13,350 nucleotides of DNA from Candidatus Woesearchaeota archaeon (GTDB lineage Archaea; Nanoarchaeota; Nanoarchaeia; Woesearchaeales; CALCXY01), in NCBI GenBank assembly GCA_030751555.1, contig JASMFX010000147.1, positions 1 to 13,350 of the forward strand, given 5' to 3'. A model generated the notes under the pieces. That model saw only the letters and a program-made list of their open reading frames with translations. It made no database searches and was not told the origin of the DNA. The position numbers were made by a program, and so were the translations under genes. Shown here piece by piece: positions 6,465-13,189 of the stretch (the first letter of the stretch is position 1; every line of letters starts with the position of its first letter).

Positions 6465-6474
6465 TTTTTCGTGA

Positions 6475-7452
6475 TTATCCTTGTTGTGATGACAAACTTA
6501 TAGAGGTAACTTGTGGAAAATCTTGATTAGTAGATGTTGGTCTAATAGGGACATTAAACCTAATAAGTCGCTTTTTTGAACCTCCCACACTTCCATGAAC
6601 CAAGACAGCTGTACTTTTTACAAGTCCATAGTTCACAAATCCTCCCTTGGGATTAACTTTTTGGGCATCTTCCTCAATCTTTAATATCTGTTTGTTATAT
6701 TCAGTTCTCTGATGATATCCCATCTGTCCTGCTTTAGCTACTCTGTATTGAATATGGGCATGAGCCACCCAAGGTCCTAAACTGCCAGGCCCTCTTTTAG
6801 TTTTTTCAGATTTTTTTGGTAAAATACCAACACCAAATCTCTTTACAGGCCCTTGAAACCCTTTACTCTTAGTTATAGCATGAGTATCAATATACATACC
6901 ATCAGAAAAAATATCGCTAACCTTTATCTCTTTTCCAAGTAACTCCTTAGCATATGCAACTTGCTCATCCTTCTTCCCACCAATTGCCAATTCAAACAAC
7001 TCCGGTTTTTTCCTACCAGTTCCGATCATCTTTGGTTGAGTATGAACAGCAACTCTTACCTCATCAAAATCTTTAACATCCTCGATCTTCTTTAAATCCT
7101 TTTTAGGTAATACTAATTTCCTAGATAGAGTTTTATCAAGATTTTTGGATAGAATCTCACTAACAAGTCGAGAACCAGTAGATGATGTTTTGTAGAAACG
7201 AAGAGAAGCAGCTTTGAGGGGAGGACATTCAATGATGGTTGTAGGAATCACAATGTTTTGGCCCTTTGTAAGGCTATTATCCCTATCGTCCTTTGCCACC
7301 ACATGAGTCATGCCCACTTTATAGCCCGCAAACCCAAGAAGTTTAGCTTCCTTAGCTTGAGCATAGGATCTTACTCTAGCATAAGCTCGCTTGGCCCTCT
7401 TTCGTGGCCAAAACTGCATACTTCCGTGTCTTGGGTTTTTTGTTGTTGGCAT
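6475..7452 (-). CDS. rpl3: 50S ribosomal protein L3 (uL3), first gene of the operon
   Basis: L3 is a primary assembly protein of the large subunit that reaches toward the peptidyl transferase centre. The 325-residue product begins with the archaeal RHGSMQFWPRKRA (8-20), followed by GFAGYKVGMTHV (40-51), KGFQGPVKRFGVG (197-209), PGSLGPWVAHAHI (222-234) and AGQMGYHQRTEYNKQ (241-255), all family hallmarks. It is the promoter-proximal gene. The ATG at 7452 has no Shine-Dalgarno but is preceded by a short hairpin and a long predicted leader. The SPOUT-methyltransferase gene often found upstream of L3 in other archaea is absent; the primase gene lies upstream instead. Confidence 0.97.
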   Translation of the reverse strand: MPTTKNPRHGSMQFWPRKRAKRAYARVRSYAQAKEAKLLGFAGYKVGMTHVVAKDDRDNSLTKGQNIVIPTTIIECPPLKAASLRFYKTSSTGSRLVSEILSKNLDKTLSRKLVLPKKDLKKIEDVKDFDEVRVAVHTQPKMIGTGRKKPELFELAIGGKKDEQVAYAKELLGKEIKVSDIFSDGMYIDTHAITKSKGFQGPVKRFGVGILPKKSEKTKRGPGSLGPWVAHAHIQYRVAKAGQMGYHQRTEYNKQILKIEEDAQKVNPKGGFVNYGLVKSTAVLVHGSVGGSKKRLIRFNVPIRPTSTNQDFPQVTSISLSSQQG

Positions 7453-7466
7453 GTTAGACAGCTAAC
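7453..7466 (-). promoter_or_regulatory. Small hairpin directly before the L3 start codon
   Basis: GTTAG and CTAAC (plus strand 7453-7457 and 7462-7466) form a 5-bp stem with a 4-nt loop, ending immediately next to the L3 ATG. In RNA it would sit where a ribosome must land. The stem is short and could be chance. Confidence 0.35.
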
Positions 7467-7538
7467 TCTATTTTACCAGTTACCTGAGTAAATAGCCTTT
7501 TGCTGAGACTCCCTGAAGAAAACAGTGACTAAACTGTA

Positions 7539-7559
7539 CTGAAAAGAGTCCCTTTTCAG
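7539..7559 (-). promoter_or_regulatory. Leader hairpin upstream of L3 (8-bp perfect stem)
   Basis: Plus-strand arms CTGAAAAG (7539-7546) and CTTTTCAG (7552-7559) are perfectly complementary around a 5-nt loop. A weaker 5-bp hairpin (ACAGT 7522-7526 with ACTGT 7533-7537) lies next to it. There is no long U tract after the stem on the minus strand, so it is not a simple terminator. In the L3 transcript the loop reads GGACU, and extended by one base (GGACUC) it can pair with GAGUCU further downstream (7504-7509), so a pseudoknot or alternative fold is possible. Its position in the untranslated leader suggests a regulatory role; this is inference. Confidence 0.5.
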
Positions 7560-7624
7560 GCTGATTTATGTACTGTATTTAATAATCTGCTTAAATACTT
7601 GATATATGAGGTATTTGAGGACTC

Positions 7625-7640
7625 TTTATAAAGGTTTCGC
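7625..7640 (-). promoter_or_regulatory. Promoter (BRE + TATA box) of the L3 ribosomal operon
   Basis: The minus strand reads GCGAAACC followed by TTTATAAA, an excellent match to the archaeal BRE plus TATA consensus. It overlaps the last codons and stop of the primase gene. With the usual spacing of about 26 nt, transcription would begin near 7602, giving a leader of about 150 nt. Weaker alternatives closer to L3 are TATTTAA (7591-7597) and TTAAATAC (7575-7582), which would give leaders of roughly 100-115 nt. All options leave the 7539-7559 hairpin inside the transcript. Confidence 0.6.
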
Positions 7641-8996
7641 GTTTACAGAAGGTGTTTTTTGCCTATTTTGACCAGTTTTCACTTTTCCTTTTTTCTTTTG
7701 AACAGGCTGATTCACCTTTGCAGCAAAAACCTTTCTCCTAACATAAGCAACAGGATTCTTAACACTCTTGCATAGATTATCAGGACAACATACGCCTATA
7801 TCGGGATAATAGTTTGCAGATGCACAATTCGGTGGAAGCATACTCTTTTTGTTTGCTTTGTGATATCGCAACTGTCCAAGGATATTAACCTCTCTAAGCG
7901 ACTCCTGATTTTTTTCATTCCATTTTTTCAGATACTCCTCAATATCTTCATAGTTCCACCCAACTTTCCTGAGAAAATTCACCAACACAAAAACCGCCCT
8001 CTTCTTACCATCCTTAATGCCCTTATCCATCATCTTAATACAAGGAGGGAAAAGATCAAAAGGGGTCTTTTCTTCTAACTCATCAAACTTCTTCTCTTGT
8101 TTAATTTCTAACTCCTCTTCAACAGGTTTGAAATCCAATCCTTGCACCAAAAGCTTTGCAGCTTCACCTTTCTTTACATTACTACGATCTAAAAAAATAT
8201 GTTTAGAAACCTTGACCTGTTTGGGTATAGCAACAGCCTTGGTAAATTCAACTTCGAGTATCTTATCTGGATTAATAGGAACTGATACTAAACCAGATTT
8301 CTCATTCAAGGAATAAGGCATTCTGTAGAGATGCCTGCTTGCAAGCAATATCGTATCAATCTCCACTACCTTTAAAGGATCAAACTCCTTTGCTTCCATA
8401 CAGTCAACCACCTGCTTTCCTGTTTTTTGAGCTATTTCCTCTAAAGAATACTTACTCAACAAAGCCTCACGCAAAGGATCACTAATCATATGCATAAGAT
8501 AGACAGCAACCTTTCTCGGTCCTTCAGGAAACAAATCCTTAGTATCTACTCCATTAACAGATGAAGGAAAAGCCTCAAAAGGCACACCCAAGTGATATCC
8601 ATGATTTCCTGAAAACTTACAAGAAACAGACTTGATTCCATGATGCCGCAATGCCTTCACAAGAAGATCTGCAGCCACAGCTGAAAACGCCAACTCCTTA
8701 CAATCAACATCCAGCACTAAGTCCCACCCCCTCCTTAGTTCATCAAGCTCTTTAGGCTTCATCCCGGTGACTATACTCAACGGATTATACCATAATTCCT
8801 CAGAACAATGAAAGCTTGTAGCTCCTTGTTTTACTAACTCAATAACTTCATTAGCATATTTGAGAACGTCAGGCCTTTTTCCATATCCCTCTCCTTTGTA
8901 GCTCACCGCTACCTCCTTATGATCTGCATAACTCACCAAAGCATTCTGAATGTCTTCTCTTTTGTAGTAGAGTAGTAGAGTAGATAATGGTATCAT
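7626..8996 (-). CDS. priS: Fused archaeal DNA primase: PriS catalytic core joined to PriL Fe-S C-terminal domain
   Basis: This enzyme makes the primers for DNA replication. Residues below count from the ATG at 8996 (456 residues). The PriS core shows the catalytic Asp pair in WDLVLDVD (D96, D98), the nucleotide-binding SGNHGYH (129-135), the third acidic position in VVEID (D214) and RHLYRMPYSLNEKSGL (221-236). After a charged linker (about 285-312), residues 315-422 match the PriL C-terminal iron-sulphur domain: FPPCIK (C319), PPNC (C391), GVCC (C403/C404), C409 and KNPVAYVRRK. PriL's N-terminal domain is missing. A basic tail (about 423-456) ends the protein. The usual PriS zinc knuckle after the DxD motif is not visible. 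An upstream start at 9059 adds 21 residues without PriS resemblance and would cross the divergent promoter, so 8996 is preferred; a TATA box 26 nt upstream implies a leaderless mRNA. Confidence 0.92.
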   Translation of the reverse strand: MIPLSTLLLYYKREDIQNALVSYADHKEVAVSYKGEGYGKRPDVLKYANEVIELVKQGATSFHCSEELWYNPLSIVTGMKPKELDELRRGWDLVLDVDCKELAFSAVAADLLVKALRHHGIKSVSCKFSGNHGYHLGVPFEAFPSSVNGVDTKDLFPEGPRKVAVYLMHMISDPLREALLSKYSLEEIAQKTGKQVVDCMEAKEFDPLKVVEIDTILLASRHLYRMPYSLNEKSGLVSVPINPDKILEVEFTKAVAIPKQVKVSKHIFLDRSNVKKGEAAKLLVQGLDFKPVEEELEIKQEKKFDELEEKTPFDLFPPCIKMMDKGIKDGKKRAVFVLVNFLRKVGWNYEDIEEYLKKWNEKNQESLREVNILGQLRYHKANKKSMLPPNCASANYYPDIGVCCPDNLCKSVKNPVAYVRRKVFAAKVNQPVQKKKGKVKTGQNRQKTPSVNAKPL

Positions 8997-9011
8997 AAAA
9001 AAGAGTAAAGG

Positions 9012-9026
9012 TTTAATAATATATAT
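9012..9026. promoter_or_regulatory. Shared divergent promoter of primase and Toprim genes
   Basis: A single block, TTTAATAATATATAT, lies between the two genes. On the minus strand ATATATAT is centred about 26 nt upstream of the primase ATG (8996). On the plus strand TTTAATAATA is centred about 26 nt upstream of the ATG at 9042. Both spacings match archaeal leaderless transcription, so two overlapping TATA boxes appear to share this tract. Confidence 0.55.
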
Positions 9027-9041
9027 GGTTTGTGTTGTAAT

Positions 9042-9443
9042 ATGTCCAATGGATTCCAATCAACTCAATTAATGCAGCAACTAATGAAACGACTTAATCT
9101 AGTAAACAAATCAATGCTCCCAATTTTAGTAGAAGGAAAAAAAGATACACGTTGCTTAAAAGATCTAGGCCTCGAGAATAGAATTATCTCTCTGCAGAGA
9201 AGACCTCTGTATGAGGTAGTAGAATCAATAGTCCAATTAAACATCAAAGAGATAATCCTCCTGACTGACTTAGATAAGGAAGGGAAAAAACTCTTTGGAA
9301 CTCTGAACTCCAACCTAACCAGACATGGAGTAAAGGTAAACACCAAATTCCGAAACTACCTGTGGAGGTATACCAAACTAAGACAGATTGAAGGGTTAAA
9401 GCATTATTTGGACAAACTAGACACCTCAGCAAAAGATGCATAA
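9042..9443 (+). CDS. Small Toprim-domain protein (UPF0292/COG1658-like)
   Basis: Toprim domains are metal-dependent nucleotidyl-transfer or nuclease folds found in primases, topoisomerases and RNase M5. This 133-residue protein is essentially one such domain: ILVEGKKD (28-35) carries the conserved Glu31, and LLTDLDKEGKKL (73-84) carries the Asp76-x-Asp78 pair. The family is an archaeal group of small primase-like Toprim proteins of unproven function. The C-terminal region (about 105-133) is basic and helical in character. The ATG at 9042 is chosen over an in-frame TTG at 9030 because a TATA box lies about 26 nt upstream of it. It is divergent from the primase gene and shares its promoter tract; a role in nucleic-acid metabolism is inference. 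Confidence 0.82.
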   Translation: MSNGFQSTQLMQQLMKRLNLVNKSMLPILVEGKKDTRCLKDLGLENRIISLQRRPLYEVVESIVQLNIKEIILLTDLDKEGKKLFGTLNSNLTRHGVKVNTKFRNYLWRYTKLRQIEGLKHYLDKLDTSAKDA

Positions 9444-9445
9444 GG

Positions 9446-9454
9446 TATTTAAAT
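9446..9454 (+). promoter_or_regulatory. TATA box of htpX
   Basis: TATTTAAAT is centred 26 nt upstream of the HtpX ATG at 9476, starting 3 nt after the Toprim stop. The spacing predicts a leaderless htpX mRNA and its own promoter, although read-through from the Toprim gene is also possible. Confidence 0.6.
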
Positions 9455-9475
9455 CAACGCAACAACCAAAATAAT

Positions 9476-10333
9476 ATGTCTCTGCTCAACCAATTCAAAA
9501 CAGTACTTCTTTTGGGACTCTTGACAGCATTGCTCCTCTGGATTGGTTCTTTTTGGGGAAGTAGTGGTTTAACAGTAATGCTCATCCTCTCCATAATAAT
9601 AAACATTGGTTCTTTCTTCTATGGCCATAAAATGATTCTTAGAATGTATAAGGCCAAACAAGTTACTTCTGATTCAAATCATAGACTATACAACATTGTA
9701 AAAGAAGTTGCAAAAGAAACCGGAATACCAATGCCAAAGGTCTATATTGTCCCATCCCCCCAATCTAATGCTTTTGCTACAGGTCCAAGCTACAAAAAAG
9801 CTTGCATAGCCTGCAACCAAGGCCTTTTGGACACCCTAGACGATGAAGAATTAAAAGGGGTTGTAGCCCATGAAGCAGCCCACATAAAGAATCGTGATAC
9901 CCTAATCCAAACAGTAGCAGCAACCATAGCAGGAGTCATCTCTTATGTTGCTTTCATGGCACGCTGGGGAGCACTATTTGGTGGCTTTGGCAGAGACAGA
10001 GACTCAGGTAATATGATTGAACTGCTTGTCCTTGCCATCCTTACTCCATTAATAGCCACATTAATCCAATTAGCAATCAGCAGAAGCAGAGAGTTTGTAG
10101 CAGATGCAACCGCAGCCAAAAGCTTAAAGTCAGGAAAAGGCCTTGCATCTGCCCTGAAAAAAATCCATGCAAATATCCACGACTATCCACTAAGGCCTGG
10201 CGCAGCAACAGAAACCACGGCCCATATGATGATAGCAAATCCTTTTAGATCTAAGGGCTTAGTTAAATTCTTCTCAACACACCCTCCAGTAGAACAAAGA
10301 ATTAAACGCCTCCAAACTACTTCTTTTTCATAA
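9476..10333 (+). CDS. htpX: HtpX-family membrane zinc metalloprotease (M48)
   Basis: HtpX is an integral membrane protease that degrades damaged membrane proteins; its active site faces the cytoplasm. The 285-residue product has two N-terminal membrane segments (about 9-26 and 30-50), the zinc-binding motif HEAAH (132-136, catalytic Glu133) in VVAHEAAHIKNRD, two more hydrophobic segments (about 143-165 and 181-202), and the downstream zinc-ligand Glu206 in SRSREFVADATAA. The C-terminal STHPPVEQRIKRL (267-279) is typical. Length is normal for the family. Its 3' end overlaps the convergent Nudix gene by 17 nt. All key catalytic residues are present. Confidence 0.95.
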   Translation: MSLLNQFKTVLLLGLLTALLLWIGSFWGSSGLTVMLILSIIINIGSFFYGHKMILRMYKAKQVTSDSNHRLYNIVKEVAKETGIPMPKVYIVPSPQSNAFATGPSYKKACIACNQGLLDTLDDEELKGVVAHEAAHIKNRDTLIQTVAATIAGVISYVAFMARWGALFGGFGRDRDSGNMIELLVLAILTPLIATLIQLAISRSREFVADATAAKSLKSGKGLASALKKIHANIHDYPLRPGAATETTAHMMIANPFRSKGLVKFFSTHPPVEQRIKRLQTTSFS

Positions 10334-10874
10334 TACCATCTAAAAATCGAAACAGAACCGCAACAGTCATATCTTCTCTAATTCCACCATTAAAACAAAG
10401 CTCTTTTACTTCTTCAAAATTCTTCCAGACCGGTTTAATCTCCTCACCAGGCTCAAGTTTTTGATCACCTTCTTCCAAATTGGTAGTAGAAAAATAGAAT
10501 ATATCTGTCCTAACAGTAGCCCCTCCATGATTAGTATGTAAATACTGCAAATCAGAAACAATCATTCCAGTCTCCTCTTCAACTTCACGCACACCCGCTG
10601 CTTCAGCAGCTTTTTTCATATCTGCCCCATCATCAAGAGCCTGCTTAAACTCACTAAGTAAATCAAAAACCTTTCCTCCAGGCAATCTATAGTCAAGACC
10701 TTCTGGATGATGTCGTATCTCTTCATTAAGTAGGATCTTATCATCCTTAACAACAATAACCCTTACACCTGGTGCTCTCGTTACATACTCAAGGGCAATA
10801 ATATGATCCTTGTGTTTAAGGTTCTCTTGCACAACCTGGAATATCTTCCCCTCAAAAACAATTTTTTTGCTCAT
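10317..10874 (-). CDS. Nudix hydrolase, ADP-ribose pyrophosphatase-like, with widened Nudix box
   Basis: Nudix enzymes split nucleoside diphosphates linked to another moiety, such as ADP-ribose. The 185-residue product has the DYRLPGGKV start of the Nudix region (61-69) and the catalytic helix REVEEETGMIV (96-106). PPi-handling features downstream (VWKNFEEVKEL, 149-159) resemble the ADP-ribose pyrophosphatase group. In the canonical box the Gly and Arg are separated by 13 residues; here 28 residues separate G67 and R96, so about 15 extra residues (around DLLSEFKQALDDGADMK) are inserted. Substrate cannot be fixed from sequence. The start overlaps the Hef stop (ATGA), so the two form one operon. 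The gene converges on htpX with a 17-nt overlap. Confidence 0.88.
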   Translation of the reverse strand: MSKKIVFEGKIFQVVQENLKHKDHIIALEYVTRAPGVRVIVVKDDKILLNEEIRHHPEGLDYRLPGGKVFDLLSEFKQALDDGADMKKAAEAAGVREVEEETGMIVSDLQYLHTNHGGATVRTDIFYFSTTNLEEGDQKLEPGEEIKPVWKNFEEVKELCFNGGIREDMTVAVLFRFLDGIMKKK

Positions 10875-13087
10875 TTTTCCCCACCATATTCCTTCTCCAA
10901 AACCTCTTTTATCCTACGAGCCTTTGTAGGCCCTATTTTATCAACCTTTTGTAAGGTCTCCTCTTTAGCATTTACAAATTTCTTTATGGTTTTAAACTTT
11001 TTGAGTAATGGCTTAGCCAAACTCCCGCCAATACCTGGAAAAGAGCTGACAATAAATTCCTGCCATTGCTTTAGGGTCATATCTCGCTTTTCTCCATGAG
11101 GAGTAAAATCCTTTCCAGAGGTTTCCTGCTCCCTCTTTGCAATAACCATGAGCAAACCTGCTGTATCCTTAGCATTCTTAGTTCGCAAAACAGGAATGCC
11201 ATAACTCACAGCAATTGTAGCTAACATTCCCCTAATCGCATTCTCATGAACATTCCTTAAGGAATAAAGATCCTCTTGGCCCTCTATCACAATAAGTGGT
11301 CTTTCAAAATTCACTTTCAAGTCTTTGATCTGCAACAATAACCTCCCATCAATAATGCTCTGTACAAAATCAGCAGTATTTTTAAATTCAACTCCCACCC
11401 TATTGCTCAAAACATAATCAGCATTTTTAAGCTGATCAAGCCTTATATCAACTTCTAAATTCGCCAATTCCTTAATAACCCCAGATCCTTTTTCTCTGTG
11501 ATCTGCATAAATCAAAATCTCCTCATTAATAAATTTATCAAGTCTCTCCTCCTTTGGTTTACCAAGCAGTTGCCCTAGCTTTTCCTTAAGGCTATCCAAA
11601 GTCCTAAACATTCTCTTTTCTTTATGGTGAGAAGCCCAACGATACCCCTCATCTCTAGTTTCCTTTGCCATAAGAATGACAACCTTCCCTTTTTCCATTC
11701 TGCCAGTCCTTCCTCTCCTCTGTATCTGACGAATTGCTGAAGATACAGGTTCATAAAAAATAACAGTATCAACTTTAGGAATGTCCAACCCCTCTTCTCC
11801 TATACTTGTTGCAACAAGTATATTATATTCTCCCTCTCGAAATTTATCCAGCACTTCCTTCTGAATCTTCTGGCTCATGCCAGTACCCCCTTTCTTAGCC
11901 TGACCAACAAATAGCTTGGCATTAACCCCCTCAATAGAATTTAGCGTTCTCTCTATCTCTGCAGCATTATCTCGAAAATGATTAAAAACCATGAATTTAA
12001 TAGATGGCTCAGCAGCCAAATCTTTCTTGATAATCTCTACTAGTTTGAGAAGCTTTGGGTGCTGAACATTATTGTTGTAAAGCTTCTCAGTTTTAATAAG
12101 AGCACTCCTAAAGTTAAGATCCTTTACAATATTCTTAACTGCTTTTACTGTGGTACGTGAACTTTCTTCATTAATTTTAGTAAGGTAAAGATATAGCGCC
12201 TCAACTCCTTGTGTTTCTAAGAGCTCAAGAGCGTGATGCATTTTCATAAGCTCTGCCAAAATAGAGATACCGTTCCACAACACAGGATCCCTTTCACCAG
12301 AAGCAATTCTTCCTCTTATCTGAGCTTGTAACCTAAGTAAATCGGTTTTACTGATAAAACTAACATTTCTCCTTTGAAGAATACCATGGGATTTAAGCTT
12401 CTCCAATCTGCTCTTAAGAAAATCTCCTAAAAAAGTCTTAATCTGCTTAAGCTCCTCAGGTAACTCAACCGTTACCCAATCAATACTCACCTCCTGAATA
12501 TAAGGTTTAACATCAGGGTCCTGATCAGTTCTTACCTCAATACCTTCCACATAAAGATTCTTACATACTTCAGAAATTTTCTCCAAATCTGATCCAGGAC
12601 TTGCCGTCAACGCCAAAATCCTCGGGAAACGAGCCTTTCTATGATACTGCTTTGCTACAAAAACATACGCATAATCACCAACTGCCCGATGAGCCTCATC
12701 AATACCTAAAAGACTTACCTCTGAAAGATCTATGCGTTTATTGAGAATATCATTCTCCAATCCTTGAGGAGTAGAAAAGATTACTTGAGCCTCTTTCCAG
12801 AGCTTAGCTCTTTTTACAGGAGTAACAAACCCAGTAAAAATTACAACATTTTCAGGAGAAATATCAAAGTGATCAAGAAAAACCTTTTTATACTGATCAA
12901 TAAGGGGCCTTGTGGGCCCAATAAAAAGAATCTTTGACTGAGGATACTGCTTTAGCCGCTGAGCAGCAACCATAAGAAAGATATTTGTCTTTCCCATGCC
13001 TGTTGGCAAAACCACTAAGGTATTTTTGCTTATACATGTTGCAAAGATGGTCTCTTGATAAAGTCTGGGTTTAAAATTCTTAATCAT
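10871..13087 (-). CDS. hef: Hef-type helicase/nuclease (SF2 helicase + XPF/ERCC4 nuclease)
   Basis: Hef acts on stalled replication forks and branched DNA; it is the archaeal relative of XPF and FANCM. Residues count from the ATG at 13087 (738 residues). Helicase motifs: I PTGMGKT (28-34), II DEAH (130-133), III LTASPGS (160-166), V VATSIGEEGLDIP (425-437), VI IRQIQRRGRTGR (452-463). An insert region (about 205-345) lies between the two RecA-like lobes, as in the family. The ERCC4 nuclease follows: YADHRE (527-532), NADYVLSNRVGVEFK (555-569), TADFVQSIIDGRL (571-583). The C-terminal tandem helix-hairpin-helix has FPGIGGSLAKPLLKKF and VDKIGPTKARRI. The classical ERK triad reads EFK here. An upstream GTG (13105) adds six residues, but the TATA box 26 nt upstream of the ATG supports 13087. 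Confidence 0.95.
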   Translation of the reverse strand: MIKNFKPRLYQETIFATCISKNTLVVLPTGMGKTNIFLMVAAQRLKQYPQSKILFIGPTRPLIDQYKKVFLDHFDISPENVVIFTGFVTPVKRAKLWKEAQVIFSTPQGLENDILNKRIDLSEVSLLGIDEAHRAVGDYAYVFVAKQYHRKARFPRILALTASPGSDLEKISEVCKNLYVEGIEVRTDQDPDVKPYIQEVSIDWVTVELPEELKQIKTFLGDFLKSRLEKLKSHGILQRRNVSFISKTDLLRLQAQIRGRIASGERDPVLWNGISILAELMKMHHALELLETQGVEALYLYLTKINEESSRTTVKAVKNIVKDLNFRSALIKTEKLYNNNVQHPKLLKLVEIIKKDLAAEPSIKFMVFNHFRDNAAEIERTLNSIEGVNAKLFVGQAKKGGTGMSQKIQKEVLDKFREGEYNILVATSIGEEGLDIPKVDTVIFYEPVSSAIRQIQRRGRTGRMEKGKVVILMAKETRDEGYRWASHHKEKRMFRTLDSLKEKLGQLLGKPKEERLDKFINEEILIYADHREKGSGVIKELANLEVDIRLDQLKNADYVLSNRVGVEFKNTADFVQSIIDGRLLLQIKDLKVNFERPLIVIEGQEDLYSLRNVHENAIRGMLATIAVSYGIPVLRTKNAKDTAGLLMVIAKREQETSGKDFTPHGEKRDMTLKQWQEFIVSSFPGIGGSLAKPLLKKFKTIKKFVNAKEETLQKVDKIGPTKARRIKEVLEKEYGGEK

Positions 13088-13108
13088 ATCCAGATAGAAG
13101 CGCACTAG

Positions 13109-13117
13109 ATTTATATA
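13109..13117 (-). promoter_or_regulatory. TATA box of the hef-Nudix operon
   Basis: The minus strand reads CAAAACC then TATATAAAT, a good BRE plus TATA match centred 26 nt before the ATG at 13087. It predicts a leaderless hef mRNA and argues against the GTG start at 13105, which would lie upstream of the transcription start. Confidence 0.65.
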
Positions 13118-13162
13118 GGTTTTGTAGACTTGACCAGTGCAAAGCCTAAATCAACACATATT

Positions 13163-13189
13163 TCTGCTACTAAAGATCTCTGCTACTAA
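13163..13189. repeat. Short direct repeat (11 bp, 16-bp period)
   Basis: TCTGCTACTAA occurs at 13163-13173 and again at 13179-13189. The repeat spans the stop codon of the right-edge membrane protein and repeats its last codons just beyond the stop. It looks like a small tandem duplication. Confidence 0.6.

Noticed and set aside
7539..7559. Intrinsic terminator for the primase gene
   Set aside because: The hairpin lacks a following U tract on the minus strand, is AT-rich and lies downstream of the L3 promoter, so a leader element is more likely.
8997..9059. N-terminal hydrophobic extension of the primase from an ATG at 9059, possibly a membrane anchor
   Set aside because: It would cross the shared promoter block and the start of the divergent Toprim gene, and the TATA box position fits the ATG at 8996.
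10317..10333. Frameshift or misassembly at the htpX/Nudix junction
   Set aside because: Both proteins end with normal C-termini for their families; a 17-nt convergent overlap is ordinary in a compact genome.
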